Positions 9,579-17,828 of a stretch of 58,697 nucleotides of DNA are shown here, in pieces (positions within the stretch are counted from its first letter, which is position 1; each line of letters opens with the position of its first letter). The position numbers were made by a program, and so were the translations under genes. Below the pieces are notes generated by a model. It saw nothing but the letters and a program-made list of their open reading frames with translations, had not been told where the DNA came from and searched no databases. Where the stretch lies: contig JAHDYP010000024.1 in assembly GCA_023383055.1 (NCBI GenBank), forward strand, positions 1 through 58,697. Direction: 5' to 3'. The DNA comes from Verrucomicrobiota bacterium. Its GTDB lineage: Bacteria; Verrucomicrobiota; Verrucomicrobiia; Limisphaerales; JAHDYP01.

Positions 9579-10151
9579 TCAATCCTTCGCTTGACCCGGT
9601 GTGACCGCGACAGCGCCCGACGTCATGGCCATCGGAGGTTTCGCCTTCCCCGGCGCCACGGCCGGTTTGTAGAAAGTCACCAGGCACCCCCCCACTGCCG
9701 CCAACAGAATCCCCAGGTAAAACGGCCAGCGAATCGATCCCCATCCCCCCGCTGGCGGATGCAGACTGAGCGAATACAACGCGTTAACCACCGGCGCCCC
9801 GGCGAACACGATCGACATCACCACCGCCGGAGTGCCTTTGGCCCCAAACGCCAGCAATACCCCGAACGCCCCTATCGCCCCCACAATCCCCGCCAGCAAT
9901 GACCAGCTCATGCCCTTGGCCGTATACCCGCTGAACGCCGCCCCCTTGACCATCAACAACCCGAGCGGCGCCAGTACCGCCGTCAGAAAATAGGCGATCC
10001 CCACAAACAAAAAGGCCTTATACCGGCCGTTGATGGGGTCACCCATCGACACTTGCCCCGTATGCAGAAACACGCCGTAGACACCCCACGACGCCACCGT
10101 CAGAAACGCAAATGCCAGCCAGGCGAATCCCGGTTGTGTGTGCTCACTCAT
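9579..10151 (-). CDS. Five-TM EamA/DMT-like membrane protein
   Basis: 190 residues with about five membrane spans: AWLAFAFLTVASWGVYGVFL (~10-29), FLFVGIAYFLTAVLAPLGLL, WSLLAGIVGAIGAFGVLLAF, PAVVMSIVFAGAPVVNALYS and WPFYLGILLAAVGGCLVTFY. The W-G-x-Y-G start and PVVNALYS near the fourth helix recall a single EamA repeat of the drug/metabolite transporter superfamily; full DMT transporters have ten helices, so this half-length form would have to dimerise. It sits inside the aromatic-type operon, 29 nt after the thioesterase gene and two bases before the CoA-ligase start. Transport role is inferred only. Confidence 0.78.
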   Translation of the reverse strand: MSEHTQPGFAWLAFAFLTVASWGVYGVFLHTGQVSMGDPINGRYKAFLFVGIAYFLTAVLAPLGLLMVKGAAFSGYTAKGMSWSLLAGIVGAIGAFGVLLAFGAKGTPAVVMSIVFAGAPVVNALYSLSLHPPAGGWGSIRWPFYLGILLAAVGGCLVTFYKPAVAPGKAKPPMAMTSGAVAVTPGQAKD

Positions 10152-10180
10152 AGTCGATCAACTTCAGTTTCTCCCCCGGC

Positions 10181-10648
10181 TCAATCGCCCCGCCCGCCGT
10201 GCGGCCCCGCCAACACCGCCGCCGGCGCCACCTCGATCCGATCCGCCACCGGCTTCGGAATCAACACCGACCGCAACCTGCCGTCCGCCCCGTGCGCCAC
10301 GCAGACCACGGTCAGTTTGCCCCGCGCCACCTCGATCGGCGGATGCGCATTCAACTTCCGAAATCGAAACAGGTAGCTCAACGACTTCGGCTTCTTCTCC
10401 GTCACCCACAGGTGGATCTCGATCTCATCCTCAAACCGCAGCGGATGCAGATAATCGCACTCCGCGTGCACCCGCGGCAATCCCAGCGGCGGATCGAACT
10501 CCGGCATCACCACCGAGCCGCCCAACGAACGGAAAAACGCGTGCTCAGCCGTTTCCATATACCGAAAAAAATTGGAAAAATGAACGATCCCGGCCATGTC
10601 CGTCTCCGAGAACTCCACCCGCCGCGTTGCCCTGTACTCGTATGCCAT
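10181..10648 (-). CDS. Acyl-CoA thioesterase, 4HBT hot-dog family
   Basis: A 155-residue single hot-dog-fold protein. The active-site block is VEFSETDMAGIVHFSNFFRY, with the catalytic Asp at D17 and the downstream METAE helix. Then come LPRVHAECDYLHPLRFEDEI and a FRFRKLN strand, the standard YbgC/4HBT order. Such enzymes hydrolyse acyl- or aroyl-CoA thioesters. It lies 30 nt downstream of the glycosyltransferase gene and 29 nt upstream of the DMT-like gene. A 4HBT thioesterase is a regular companion of the ligase and KS genes in aryl-polyene and dialkylresorcinol clusters. Confidence 0.9.
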   Translation of the reverse strand: MAYEYRATRRVEFSETDMAGIVHFSNFFRYMETAEHAFFRSLGGSVVMPEFDPPLGLPRVHAECDYLHPLRFEDEIEIHLWVTEKKPKSLSYLFRFRKLNAHPPIEVARGKLTVVCVAHGADGRLRSVLIPKPVADRIEVAPAAVLAGPHGGRGD

Positions 10649-10678
10649 GTCGCCCGCCTGTAATGCTGCCTGCCCATC

Positions 10679-12031
10679 TCACCCCGGCTCCAACCCCGAA
10701 CCCCTGACCGCGCCGACCCGGCCGGAACCGCGCCCCGCGTGCGCCCCTTCCAGGACCGCAATCACCCGATCCACCATCCGCCGGTCGCTGAACTCGGACT
10801 GAACCACCCGTCGTCCCGCCTCGCCCAGCCGCCTCGCGCGCTCCGGATCCAGTATCAATCCTTCGATCCCGTCCGCCAGCGCTGCTGCCTCCCCGGCCGT
10901 GACCAACACCCCGCCTCCGGTCGCCTCGATCAATTCCGGGAACGCCGCCGTCCGGGGTTGCACCACCGGTAAACCGGCCGCCCAGGCCTCGAGCAGATAC
11001 AGCCCAAACGCTTCGCCGTAGTGCGCCGGCACCGACAATACCGAGAAGGATCCCATCAACGCCAGCTTCGTCGCTCGATCCACATTCCGATGAAATTCCA
11101 CGTCGGCACTCACCCCCGCCGACTCCAGGCGCCGACGCAAACCGGCCACAAACGCCTCGTCCGGCCCGTTGCAGCTTCCCCCCACCCGCAAACGCAGCCG
11201 TTCCGTCGCCGGCCTTCGCTTTAACAACAGAAACGCTTCAACCAGCAGATCCAGCCCCTTCTCCGGGCACATCCGCGCAAAATACCCCAGCACCGGCGGT
11301 CCGCCCGCTTCCCGGGCCGATCGTCCCACCGCCTCGTATCCCTCGAGATTGATCCCATTGGCAACCACCTGCACCCGCTCTCGCGGCAAACCGAGCCGGC
11401 GCGCCATCAGCTCCGCGTAATACGCGCTCGGCGCGGTGAAACAGTCGATCTCCACCGCCCGCTCCGCCAGCACCGACCACGCCTCGTCCCGATAGGGCGC
11501 CGGCAGATGATCCAGGAAATAGTCCTCGCCCTGCAAGGTGCAGACCAGCCTCGAACCCAACTCCCCCTTGAGCCGCCGCGCCAACCCCACCAGCAAGCCG
11601 TTCGAGAGACCAATCACATCCGGCCGTCCCCGGGTCCGGAACCAACCCACCAACTCCTCCAACTCCCGCGCCTGATGCCCCTGCTCCCCCCGCAACATCG
11701 AAACCGTCAAGTCACCCAACTCCGTGGCCTGTGTCCGCGCGGCGCGCCCGGCCGCCCACTTGAGCAATCGCGGAGAAGCCAGCCACCGATGGAACCAGCG
11801 CGGCGTGCGCCGGAAGAGCGCCGATTTCTGTTGGAGATAAACATTGATCCCGCCGAAAAAGATCGGCGTGCCTCCGCTCTGGTCCGCCTCGTCAAGCGTC
11901 AGCGGCAGGTACAGCGGTATCATCAGCGTCTCATGACCGCGCCGCCGCATCTCCGCCACCAGCGCGTTGTCACGCAGACAACCCCCGCAATACATCCCGC
12001 CTGCGCCCGGAGTGATTTGAACGAATTGCAT
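10679..12031 (-). CDS. Family 4 glycosyltransferase (GT-B fold)
   Basis: A 450-residue retaining glycosyltransferase. The acceptor half opens with QITPGAGGMYCGGCLRDNAL, including the glycine-rich loop. The donor half begins about residue 245 (PPVLGYFARMCPEKGLDLLV) and carries the EX7E motif in HYGEAFGLYLLEAWAAGLPV, whose glutamates bind the nucleotide-sugar donor. The sugar and acceptor cannot be told from sequence. The gene sits between the halogenase-like flavoprotein (75 nt) and the thioesterase (30 nt) in the same orientation, which suggests that the operon product is glycosylated. Confidence 0.9.
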   Translation of the reverse strand: MQFVQITPGAGGMYCGGCLRDNALVAEMRRRGHETLMIPLYLPLTLDEADQSGGTPIFFGGINVYLQQKSALFRRTPRWFHRWLASPRLLKWAAGRAARTQATELGDLTVSMLRGEQGHQARELEELVGWFRTRGRPDVIGLSNGLLVGLARRLKGELGSRLVCTLQGEDYFLDHLPAPYRDEAWSVLAERAVEIDCFTAPSAYYAELMARRLGLPRERVQVVANGINLEGYEAVGRSAREAGGPPVLGYFARMCPEKGLDLLVEAFLLLKRRPATERLRLRVGGSCNGPDEAFVAGLRRRLESAGVSADVEFHRNVDRATKLALMGSFSVLSVPAHYGEAFGLYLLEAWAAGLPVVQPRTAAFPELIEATGGGVLVTAGEAAALADGIEGLILDPERARRLGEAGRRVVQSEFSDRRMVDRVIAVLEGAHAGRGSGRVGAVRGSGLEPG

Positions 12032-12106
12032 CTTCGTCCTAGCCCGCGTGCCTCATGAGGTTTCGCTTAAGTTGGAACGGCCCGGCGTCATCCATAGCCG
12101 GGCGGG

Positions 12107-13387
12107 TTAAACTTCAACCGCCAGCGCCCGCCCTGACAGCGGCCCTCCGTACGGCAATGCCTCCGGCACCTCCGCAAACTCGCCGATCGCCGCCCATAAC
12201 CGCGTGAAATCCTTGTTCACATCGCCCGACAGGCAGTCTGTGATGTCACCCGCCAGCTCCGGATACTTGTCCGTTAAAGTCCGGAAACTGAAATTCGAAT
12301 TGTAAAACGCGTAAACCAGTTTGCGCATGTTCTCGATCCCCTGCCGCAGGGTCGCCGCGTAACCCGCAAACCGCTCCGGAGCCAGGTCGCCCGCGACCAG
12401 TCCTTCATGCACCGCGTCCGCCGCCATCACGCCGCTCTTCAACGCCAGCATCAACCCCGAGGAAAACACCGGGTCAAGAAAACAGAACGCGTCACCCACC
12501 AGCAGCAATCCCTCGCTCCCGCAATGGCGCACGTGATAGGAATACTCGCTGGTCAGATAATGGGGCCCCACCTGGCGGCCCGCCGCCAGATGTTCCTTGA
12601 TCCACAGGTTCTCCCCCAGCTCACGCTGAAAAATCGCCTCCGGCGCCTTCACCCCGCCCCGGCTCAGATACTTCCCCTCCGCCACCACCCCCACGCTCAC
12701 CCGATCCCCGTGCAACGGAATGTACCAAAACCACCCTTTCTCCGGAATAAACGCCACGGTGGTTGCGCCCGCGTCGATTCCCTCATCCCGCTTCGCCCCC
12801 TCGTAATAGGTCCACACCGCCACCTTGTTCAACCGCGGGTCCTTCACCCGCCACCCGTTCCGTACCGCCGCAAATGATTCCCGACCCGAGCAATCCAGCG
12901 TCATCCGCGCCCGATATTCGCGGTCCTCACCCCCCCGCGTCCGCGCCCGCACCCCGACCACCCGTTCACCCTCCCGCAGGAACTCCAGCACCTCGGTTTC
13001 TTCCCGGACTTCCACCCCCCGCTGGCGCGCGTGATTCAGTAACATCAGATCAAACTCGGAACGCAGCACCTGCCAGGTCTGGGCCACGGTTTCCCGATCA
13101 TACCGCGTGTGAAAGTAAAAGGGCTGGGATGCCCTCCCCGAAGGCGCAACGAACTGCACGCTGTACTTCTTCACAAACGGCGACCGCCGCATCTTCTCGA
13201 TCAGCCCAAGCCGCGCCAATGGCTGATAGGTGAACGGCAACAGCGATTCCCCCACGTGATACCGCGGGAACCGCTCGCGCTCGAGCACCAGCACCCGGTG
13301 CCCCTGCTCCGCCAATAACGCTGCCGCCGACGCCCCGGCAGGCCCTCCGCCAATCACCAACACCTCGTAGCCGCTCGTTCCTGTCAT
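12107..13387 (-). CDS. FAD-dependent oxidoreductase of the flavin halogenase/geranylgeranyl reductase superfamily
   Basis: 426 residues. The N-terminal Rossmann motif is VIGGGPAGASAAALLAE (11-27), followed by the acidic ERERFPRYHVGESLLP. The second FAD motif is LLVGDAFCFLDPVFSSG (295-311). It has a WxWxIP motif (WFWYIP, 219-224) and an F-x-x-P-x-x-S-x-G motif (303-311), both known from flavin-dependent halogenases. Lysines 73-74 (FVKKYSV) sit where carrier-protein-dependent halogenases of the PltA type have the catalytic lysine after GESLLP. Many relatives without halogenase activity share parts of this pattern, so the reaction is open. The upstream gene's stop is 15 nt away. Confidence 0.88.
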   Translation of the reverse strand: MTGTSGYEVLVIGGGPAGASAAALLAEQGHRVLVLERERFPRYHVGESLLPFTYQPLARLGLIEKMRRSPFVKKYSVQFVAPSGRASQPFYFHTRYDRETVAQTWQVLRSEFDLMLLNHARQRGVEVREETEVLEFLREGERVVGVRARTRGGEDREYRARMTLDCSGRESFAAVRNGWRVKDPRLNKVAVWTYYEGAKRDEGIDAGATTVAFIPEKGWFWYIPLHGDRVSVGVVAEGKYLSRGGVKAPEAIFQRELGENLWIKEHLAAGRQVGPHYLTSEYSYHVRHCGSEGLLLVGDAFCFLDPVFSSGLMLALKSGVMAADAVHEGLVAGDLAPERFAGYAATLRQGIENMRKLVYAFYNSNFSFRTLTDKYPELAGDITDCLSGDVNKDFTRLWAAIGEFAEVPEALPYGGPLSGRALAVEV

Positions 13388-13402
13388 GCTCTTCCTCTTC
13401 CT

Positions 13403-13993
13403 CTAAGCTTCAACCGCCGGCGGACGCAGAATCTCCACCACCTCCGACAACAACAACCCGTCCAGCCCATACAACCGGTTGTGCCGCCCATAAACCTCCG
13501 CCTGCCCCCTCAGTTGCAGCGTCGCCCCCATCAGCGCATCCGCCCGCATCCCCAAAAACGCGTTCGGCTGACACGTGTGCGCCACCCCGTAATCCCGCAT
13601 GATGTGACCCAACGGCGTGCCCTCGTCCAATATGGCCTGGCGCGCCGCCGCCGGGAACCGATCCAATAAGACCCGGTTCGCCCCGAATTCCACCGGCTGC
13701 CCGCTCCCCCGCAGCAACAAAACCACCTCACGCCAGTACTCCTGCCCCCGCCGCCGACGCCCCAGAACCCGCAACTCGATCGCGTCGCCGTAATACTCCT
13801 CGAGCGTCGGCGTCATGTCGTTCACATGCACCAGCAACTGCTGAAAGGGCGGCGGAACCTCCGCGCCGGTCAACACGCGAAATTCCGGCAGCGCCAGTCC
13901 CGCCCGCGCGTAAAAGTAATCCAACGGACGCGTCAAGCCATCCCGCTTCGGCCCGGACATTTCCACCTTCGCCGTGGTGATCCCTGCGTTCAT
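13403..13993 (-). CDS. Chorismate lyase-like (UbiC/DUF98-type) protein
   Basis: 196 residues from ATG 13993. The pattern LTRPLDYFYARAG, LVHVNDMTPTLEEYYGD, an Arg in IELRVLGR, YWREVVLLLRGSGQPVEFGA and the ILDEGTPLGHIM block resembles chorismate pyruvate-lyase/DUF98 proteins, in which an early Arg and the GxPLG segment lie around the chorismate site. Those enzymes split chorismate into pyruvate and 4-hydroxybenzoate (or 3-hydroxybenzoate in chorismatase-like enzymes). The family call rests on these motifs only. The start follows the radical-SAM gene's stop by 11 nt; GTG 14002 is an alternative. In this operon it could supply the aromatic starter acid. Confidence 0.62.
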   Translation of the reverse strand: MNAGITTAKVEMSGPKRDGLTRPLDYFYARAGLALPEFRVLTGAEVPPPFQQLLVHVNDMTPTLEEYYGDAIELRVLGRRRRGQEYWREVVLLLRGSGQPVEFGANRVLLDRFPAAARQAILDEGTPLGHIMRDYGVAHTCQPNAFLGMRADALMGATLQLRGQAEVYGRHNRLYGLDGLLLSEVVEILRPPAVEA

Positions 13994-14004
13994 GTCGTCC
14001 ACGC

Positions 14005-15348
14005 TCAACTGTATCGTCCCGATCGGTGTTCCGGCAGAAAGAACTCCTGCAACAGCCGGTCCACCTGAAGCAATCCCTCCCGGCTCAATCGCATTTCGTC
14101 TCCGGCCACCGTCAGGAAACCCCATTGCTTCAACCGCGACACCCCCTCCGCGCACTGCTCCACCGGGTCCATGCCGAATTTGCCGCGGAAATATTCGCGA
14201 CTGACCCGCCCCAGCTTGAACTGCAGGACAAACTCGCGGATGAACCGTTCCTCGGCCGTCGGCGTCAGGGCCCGGTACACCGGCAATCGCCCCGCCTCGA
14301 GGGCCTTCACATACGGATCGAAATCATGGTGATTCTGGTAATGCGTCCCCCCGATGTGCCCGAACGAAGCCACCCCCAACGACAACAAATCCGCGCCGCT
14401 CCATAGCCGATCCCGATACACAAACCGCGTCCGTTCCTTGTCCCGCACCGCCGTATACGCGCTCGCCACCGTGTAACCCGCCCGCTCGAACTCCGCAAAC
14501 GCCTCGTGCACCCACCGGCGCTTCGTCTCCCAATCCGCCACCGGCGCCACCAGTTTCCCTTCCGCTTTCATCCGCTGGTAGATGGTCGTGTTATACGGGA
14601 TCTCCATCTCGTAAATCGTGATGCTGTCCGGCGCCAACTCCAGCGCCCGCCGCACGCACGCGCGCCAGTTCGCTTCCGTCTCCTCCAGCATCCCCGCAAT
14701 CAGATCGATGTTGATCTGCGGAAACCCAACCGACCGCGCATACTCATAGGCCCGCGCAATCTCCTTCCCCTGGTGCGCCCGCCCGTTGATCTCTAAAATG
14801 TGATCGTCGAAGTTCTCCACCCCCAGGCTCAATCGCGTCACCCCCAGCTCCCGAATCGCCTTCAACTTGTGATCCGTCAGCGTCCCCGGCTCGCATTCGA
14901 ACGTCACTTCCTCAACCTCGTCCCACGCCAACTCCCGCTGGAGCCCGCCAAACAACTGCTTCAGTTGATCGACTGACAGATAGGACGGCGTGCCCCCCCC
15001 GAAATAGACAAACCGCGGCTTGCGCCCGCCAATGAACGGCTGGCTCGCATACCGCCGGAATTCACCCAACATCGCCTCCAAATAGCCTCGAATCGCCGCC
15101 GAATCCTTGTCGGTATACACCTTGAAGTAACAAAAATGACAGCGCTTCCGGCAGAACGGTATGTGCACGTACAACCCCAGCGGCGTGGCCGCCGCCGGAG
15201 GACGTGCCATCGCCGCCTCCAACTCGGGCACCATCGCCGGTTTCCAATACGAAAACGGCGGATAATTCGATACAAAATAATTCCCGGCCGTCGTTTCCTT
15301 CTGAAACACCGGCGCCGTCAACGTTGGCTGAGTCGTCGTCACACTCAT
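14005..15348 (-). CDS. Radical SAM protein of the HemW / coproporphyrinogen III oxidase-like family
   Basis: 447 residues. The radical SAM cluster motif CxxxCxxC is in HIPFCRKRCHFCYFK (Cys66, Cys70, Cys73). It is followed by the VYFGGGTPSYL motif, FECEPGTL, LSLGVENFDDHIL and INIDLIAGMLEET, the canonical HemW order, and a C-terminal HemN_C-like domain (ERFIREFVLQFKLGRV). HemW proteins carry heme; true HemN oxidises coproporphyrinogen III. Residue FKVY after the third Cys departs from the usual CxFCxF-x-S-x. Start ATG 15348 has a strong AAGGAGG six bases upstream and overlaps the stop of the propeller gene in an ATGA, so the two are translationally coupled. Confidence 0.88.
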   Translation of the reverse strand: MSVTTTQPTLTAPVFQKETTAGNYFVSNYPPFSYWKPAMVPELEAAMARPPAAATPLGLYVHIPFCRKRCHFCYFKVYTDKDSAAIRGYLEAMLGEFRRYASQPFIGGRKPRFVYFGGGTPSYLSVDQLKQLFGGLQRELAWDEVEEVTFECEPGTLTDHKLKAIRELGVTRLSLGVENFDDHILEINGRAHQGKEIARAYEYARSVGFPQINIDLIAGMLEETEANWRACVRRALELAPDSITIYEMEIPYNTTIYQRMKAEGKLVAPVADWETKRRWVHEAFAEFERAGYTVASAYTAVRDKERTRFVYRDRLWSGADLLSLGVASFGHIGGTHYQNHHDFDPYVKALEAGRLPVYRALTPTAEERFIREFVLQFKLGRVSREYFRGKFGMDPVEQCAEGVSRLKQWGFLTVAGDEMRLSREGLLQVDRLLQEFFLPEHRSGRYS

Positions 15349-16517
15349 GGCTTGCCTCCTTCCATACCCCCCGACCTGAAGGCATACACGCGCCCGTCGT
15401 CCGCCCCCACCACCACCCAACCGCGCGCCACCGCCGGCGAACTCCCCACCGCCTCGCCAATCTCGTAAGACCACAGCAGTTTGCCATCCGCCAACCCCAG
15501 CAGATACAGCCGCCCATCGTCTGATCCTACGACCACCTTGTCCCCCGCAATCACCGGCGAACTGTCCACCTTGCCCCGCGTCGCAAATACCCATATACCC
15601 TTCCCGGTCGCGCGCTCCAGACAGTGCACCCGCCGGTCCCGTCCCCCAATCACCACCCGATCCTCCCCCACCGCCGGCGAGGAAAAATAGGGAAAACTGC
15701 GATCCTTGTAGGTCCACACCCGCTCGCCTCGCTCCAGATCGATGCACAAAACCTCGTTGTCGTAGTGACCCAAATACGCCCGCCCCCCCGCCAACGCCAC
15801 CGAACCCGCAATGTACGCACCCGCCTCGATCTCCTTCACCTTCCCGCCCGTCGCCAGATCCAACACGTGCAACAAGGCGTCGCACCCGCCAAACACCGTG
15901 CGCCCCTCATAGACGGCAGGCGCCCCGTTGATGTAATTCCCCGTCTCGTAAACCCAGTTGCTCTTGCCCGTCAGCGCGTCCACCGCGTGCAACCGGTAAT
16001 CATAACTCCCGGCCACCACCTGCAACCGATCATCCGACCGCACCCAGTTCGGCGCCCCCAGGATCCGATCCCCCGTTTCATACTCCCAAATCCGCGCCCC
16101 CGTCCCCGCTTCCAGCGCATACAGCTTCCCATCGCCCGAACCAAAATATACCCGGCCATCCCTCACCAGGGGCGACGACTCCACCTCGCCGCCCGTCTTG
16201 AAATCCCATACCAACCGGCCCGTCGTCAGCTCCAGCGCATACATCCGACCATCGTTCGACCCCACATACACCCGATCCCCCACCAAGGCCGCCGAAGACC
16301 GCACTGAATCCGCCGTCTTGAAAGACCACGCCAGTTCCAAAGGCACCGTAACCCCACCCGCCGACACGCCGGTCAACGCGGCATCCCCTCGAAAGGCCGG
16401 CCAGTCTCCGCCAGCCCCTTGCGCATCCACCCGCGGCAACCCAGCCCATGCCCCTCCCGCAAGCACGGTCACCCACATCAGCCGCGCCCATCCAATTTCG
16501 GTTTGAACTCTCATCAT
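15345..16517 (-). CDS. PQQ-type beta-propeller repeat protein (BamB-like), secreted
   Basis: 390 residues with a signal segment (WVTVLAGGAWAGLPRVDA) and at least seven repeats of the pattern 'SSPxVxxGxVYxGSxDGxLYALDxxTGxxxW' (e.g. SSAALVGDRVYVGSNDGRMY, SSPLVRDGRVYFGSGDGKLY, VVVGSDDGRLYLL). This is the eight-bladed quinoprotein-like propeller of BamB and related periplasmic proteins; no dehydrogenase active site is visible, so a scaffold or binding role is more likely than catalysis. It is the first gene of the operon running to 8257 and overlaps the next gene by four bases. The promoter should lie in 16518-16718, shared with the divergent PF04020 gene. Confidence 0.86.
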   Translation of the reverse strand: MMRVQTEIGWARLMWVTVLAGGAWAGLPRVDAQGAGGDWPAFRGDAALTGVSAGGVTVPLELAWSFKTADSVRSSAALVGDRVYVGSNDGRMYALELTTGRLVWDFKTGGEVESSPLVRDGRVYFGSGDGKLYALEAGTGARIWEYETGDRILGAPNWVRSDDRLQVVAGSYDYRLHAVDALTGKSNWVYETGNYINGAPAVYEGRTVFGGCDALLHVLDLATGGKVKEIEAGAYIAGSVALAGGRAYLGHYDNEVLCIDLERGERVWTYKDRSFPYFSSPAVGEDRVVIGGRDRRVHCLERATGKGIWVFATRGKVDSSPVIAGDKVVVGSDDGRLYLLGLADGKLLWSYEIGEAVGSSPAVARGWVVVGADDGRVYAFRSGGMEGGKP

Positions 16518-16718
16518 GACGTTGAATCCGCCTGTGCCGACGGAGATTGACCATCCAGTCCGCGATTCGACGGCTAGACTATTGTGCAGGCAAACCGATT
16601 GTGCAAATGAATATTACTTACACGTATCGTTTTTCCCGCCCCCGAAATTCCTTTGCGCCCGAGCCGCTTCGGGAGTACATAACCCGCGAAGTCGGATGTA
16701 AGACCGGGCGCCGCCCCC

Positions 16719-17168
16719 ATGTCACCACCGCTCAAACGTTTTCTGCAACGCTGGCTGACCAACACCATCGCCGTGCTGGTCGCCGCCAACGTCATTCCGG
16801 GCATCGAATACGAGACCCTCGCCGGACTGCTCGTCGCCTCCCTCGTGCTCGGGGTCCTCAACGCGCTGCTGCGCCCCTTGCTGCTGCTGCTCTCCCTGCC
16901 CCTGGTGGTCTTCACCCTCGGCCTGTTCACCCTGGTGATTAACGCGTTGCTCCTGATGCTCGTGGGTCAACTGGTGAAACCCTTCCATGTCGAAACCTTT
17001 TGGGCCGCCTTCTGGGGCGGATTGATCATCAGCCTGGTCTCCCTGATCCTCAATACTTTCACCGGCACCGGCGAGAAACGCATCGAACTGCACAGCCGCA
17101 CCCCGCGATCCCACCGACCCGATCATGACGGCCCCGGCACCGGCGCGGGCCCCGTCATCGATGTCTGA
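16719..17168 (+). CDS. Four-TM 'phage holin family' (PF04020) membrane protein
   Basis: 149 residues. It begins LKRFLQRWLTNTIAVLVAAN and has four hydrophobic spans, including GLLVASLVLGVLNALLRPLL, SLPLVVFTLGLFTLVINALL and FWAAFWGGLIISLVSLILNT. The N-A-L-L-R-P-L-L and LGLFTLVINALLL blocks are the hallmark of PF04020, a widespread bacterial inner-membrane family of unknown function that is named after weak holin similarity. The hydrophilic tail (RTPRSHRPDHDGPGTG) is unusual in its length. It is a single gene, divergent from the 16517 operon and convergent with trmB (19-nt gap). Confidence 0.82.
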   Translation: MSPPLKRFLQRWLTNTIAVLVAANVIPGIEYETLAGLLVASLVLGVLNALLRPLLLLLSLPLVVFTLGLFTLVINALLLMLVGQLVKPFHVETFWAAFWGGLIISLVSLILNTFTGTGEKRIELHSRTPRSHRPDHDGPGTGAGPVIDV

Positions 17169-17187
17169 ACGGCTGCCGCGATTCGAA

Positions 17188-17769
17188 TCATACCACCGCG
17201 AACGCCGCCCGAAATACTTCCACTCCCGCAGCCCGAAAACCTCGCTCAAAATCGGTCGGCACCGCCGCCAGTATCGCCGGGGTCTCCTGCGGAACAAACC
17301 CGCCGTGAGCGGCAAACACCCGGTTCATCTGGGCGAAATACTCCTCGTGATCCGTCCGCAGATACACGCTGCCGCCGGGAATCAACACCCTCTCCGCCAG
17401 CGCCGGAAACTGCTCGTTCACCAGTCGATGCCGCCAATGCTTGCGCTTCGGCCATGGATCAGGGAAATAAACGTGCAACGCGCCCACGGATCGGACCGGC
17501 ACCAGGTACTTCACAAAATAGGATGCCTCGAGCCGGACGACTCGCACGTTGACCAGCCCGCGCCGAACCGCCCGGCGCTCGATCTTGCGCAGCCGTCCCA
17601 ACAACCGCTCCACCCCGATGAAATTGTGCTCCGGCCTCAACGCCGCCCACTCCACCAGGAAACCGCCGTCCCCGGCACCCAACTCCAACTCGACCGGCCG
17701 CACCGCGGGAAACACCCGCTCCAGCAAAAGCGGGTCGAGGATTGATTCCAGCGCGATGATGATGCCCAT
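17188..17769 (-). CDS. trmB: tRNA (guanosine(46)-N7)-methyltransferase TrmB
   Basis: TrmB methylates G46 in the variable loop of tRNAs with S-adenosylmethionine. The 193-residue protein has the SAM-binding loop VELELGAGDGGFLVEWA (~27-42), IGVERLLGRL, and the family-specific FPDPWPKRKHWRHRLVNEQF with the catalytic/substrate Asp, then LRTDHEEYF. It is shorter than E. coli TrmB (239 aa) because it lacks the N-terminal extension, as in many other phyla. The HlyD gene ends 59 nt upstream on the same strand, so it may be read from the VTC operon. Confidence 0.94.
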   Translation of the reverse strand: MGIIIALESILDPLLLERVFPAVRPVELELGAGDGGFLVEWAALRPEHNFIGVERLLGRLRKIERRAVRRGLVNVRVVRLEASYFVKYLVPVRSVGALHVYFPDPWPKRKHWRHRLVNEQFPALAERVLIPGGSVYLRTDHEEYFAQMNRVFAAHGGFVPQETPAILAAVPTDFERGFRAAGVEVFRAAFAVV

Positions 17770-17828
17770 ACCCGTTCCGCGATCCCAGCCTCGGCCCTCC
17801 CCTGATAACGCCGCGCCCGGTGCGCCGC

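Noticed and set aside
16719..17168. Phage holin as a sign of a prophage
   Set aside because: PF04020 is a common chromosomal membrane family; no phage genes are nearby.
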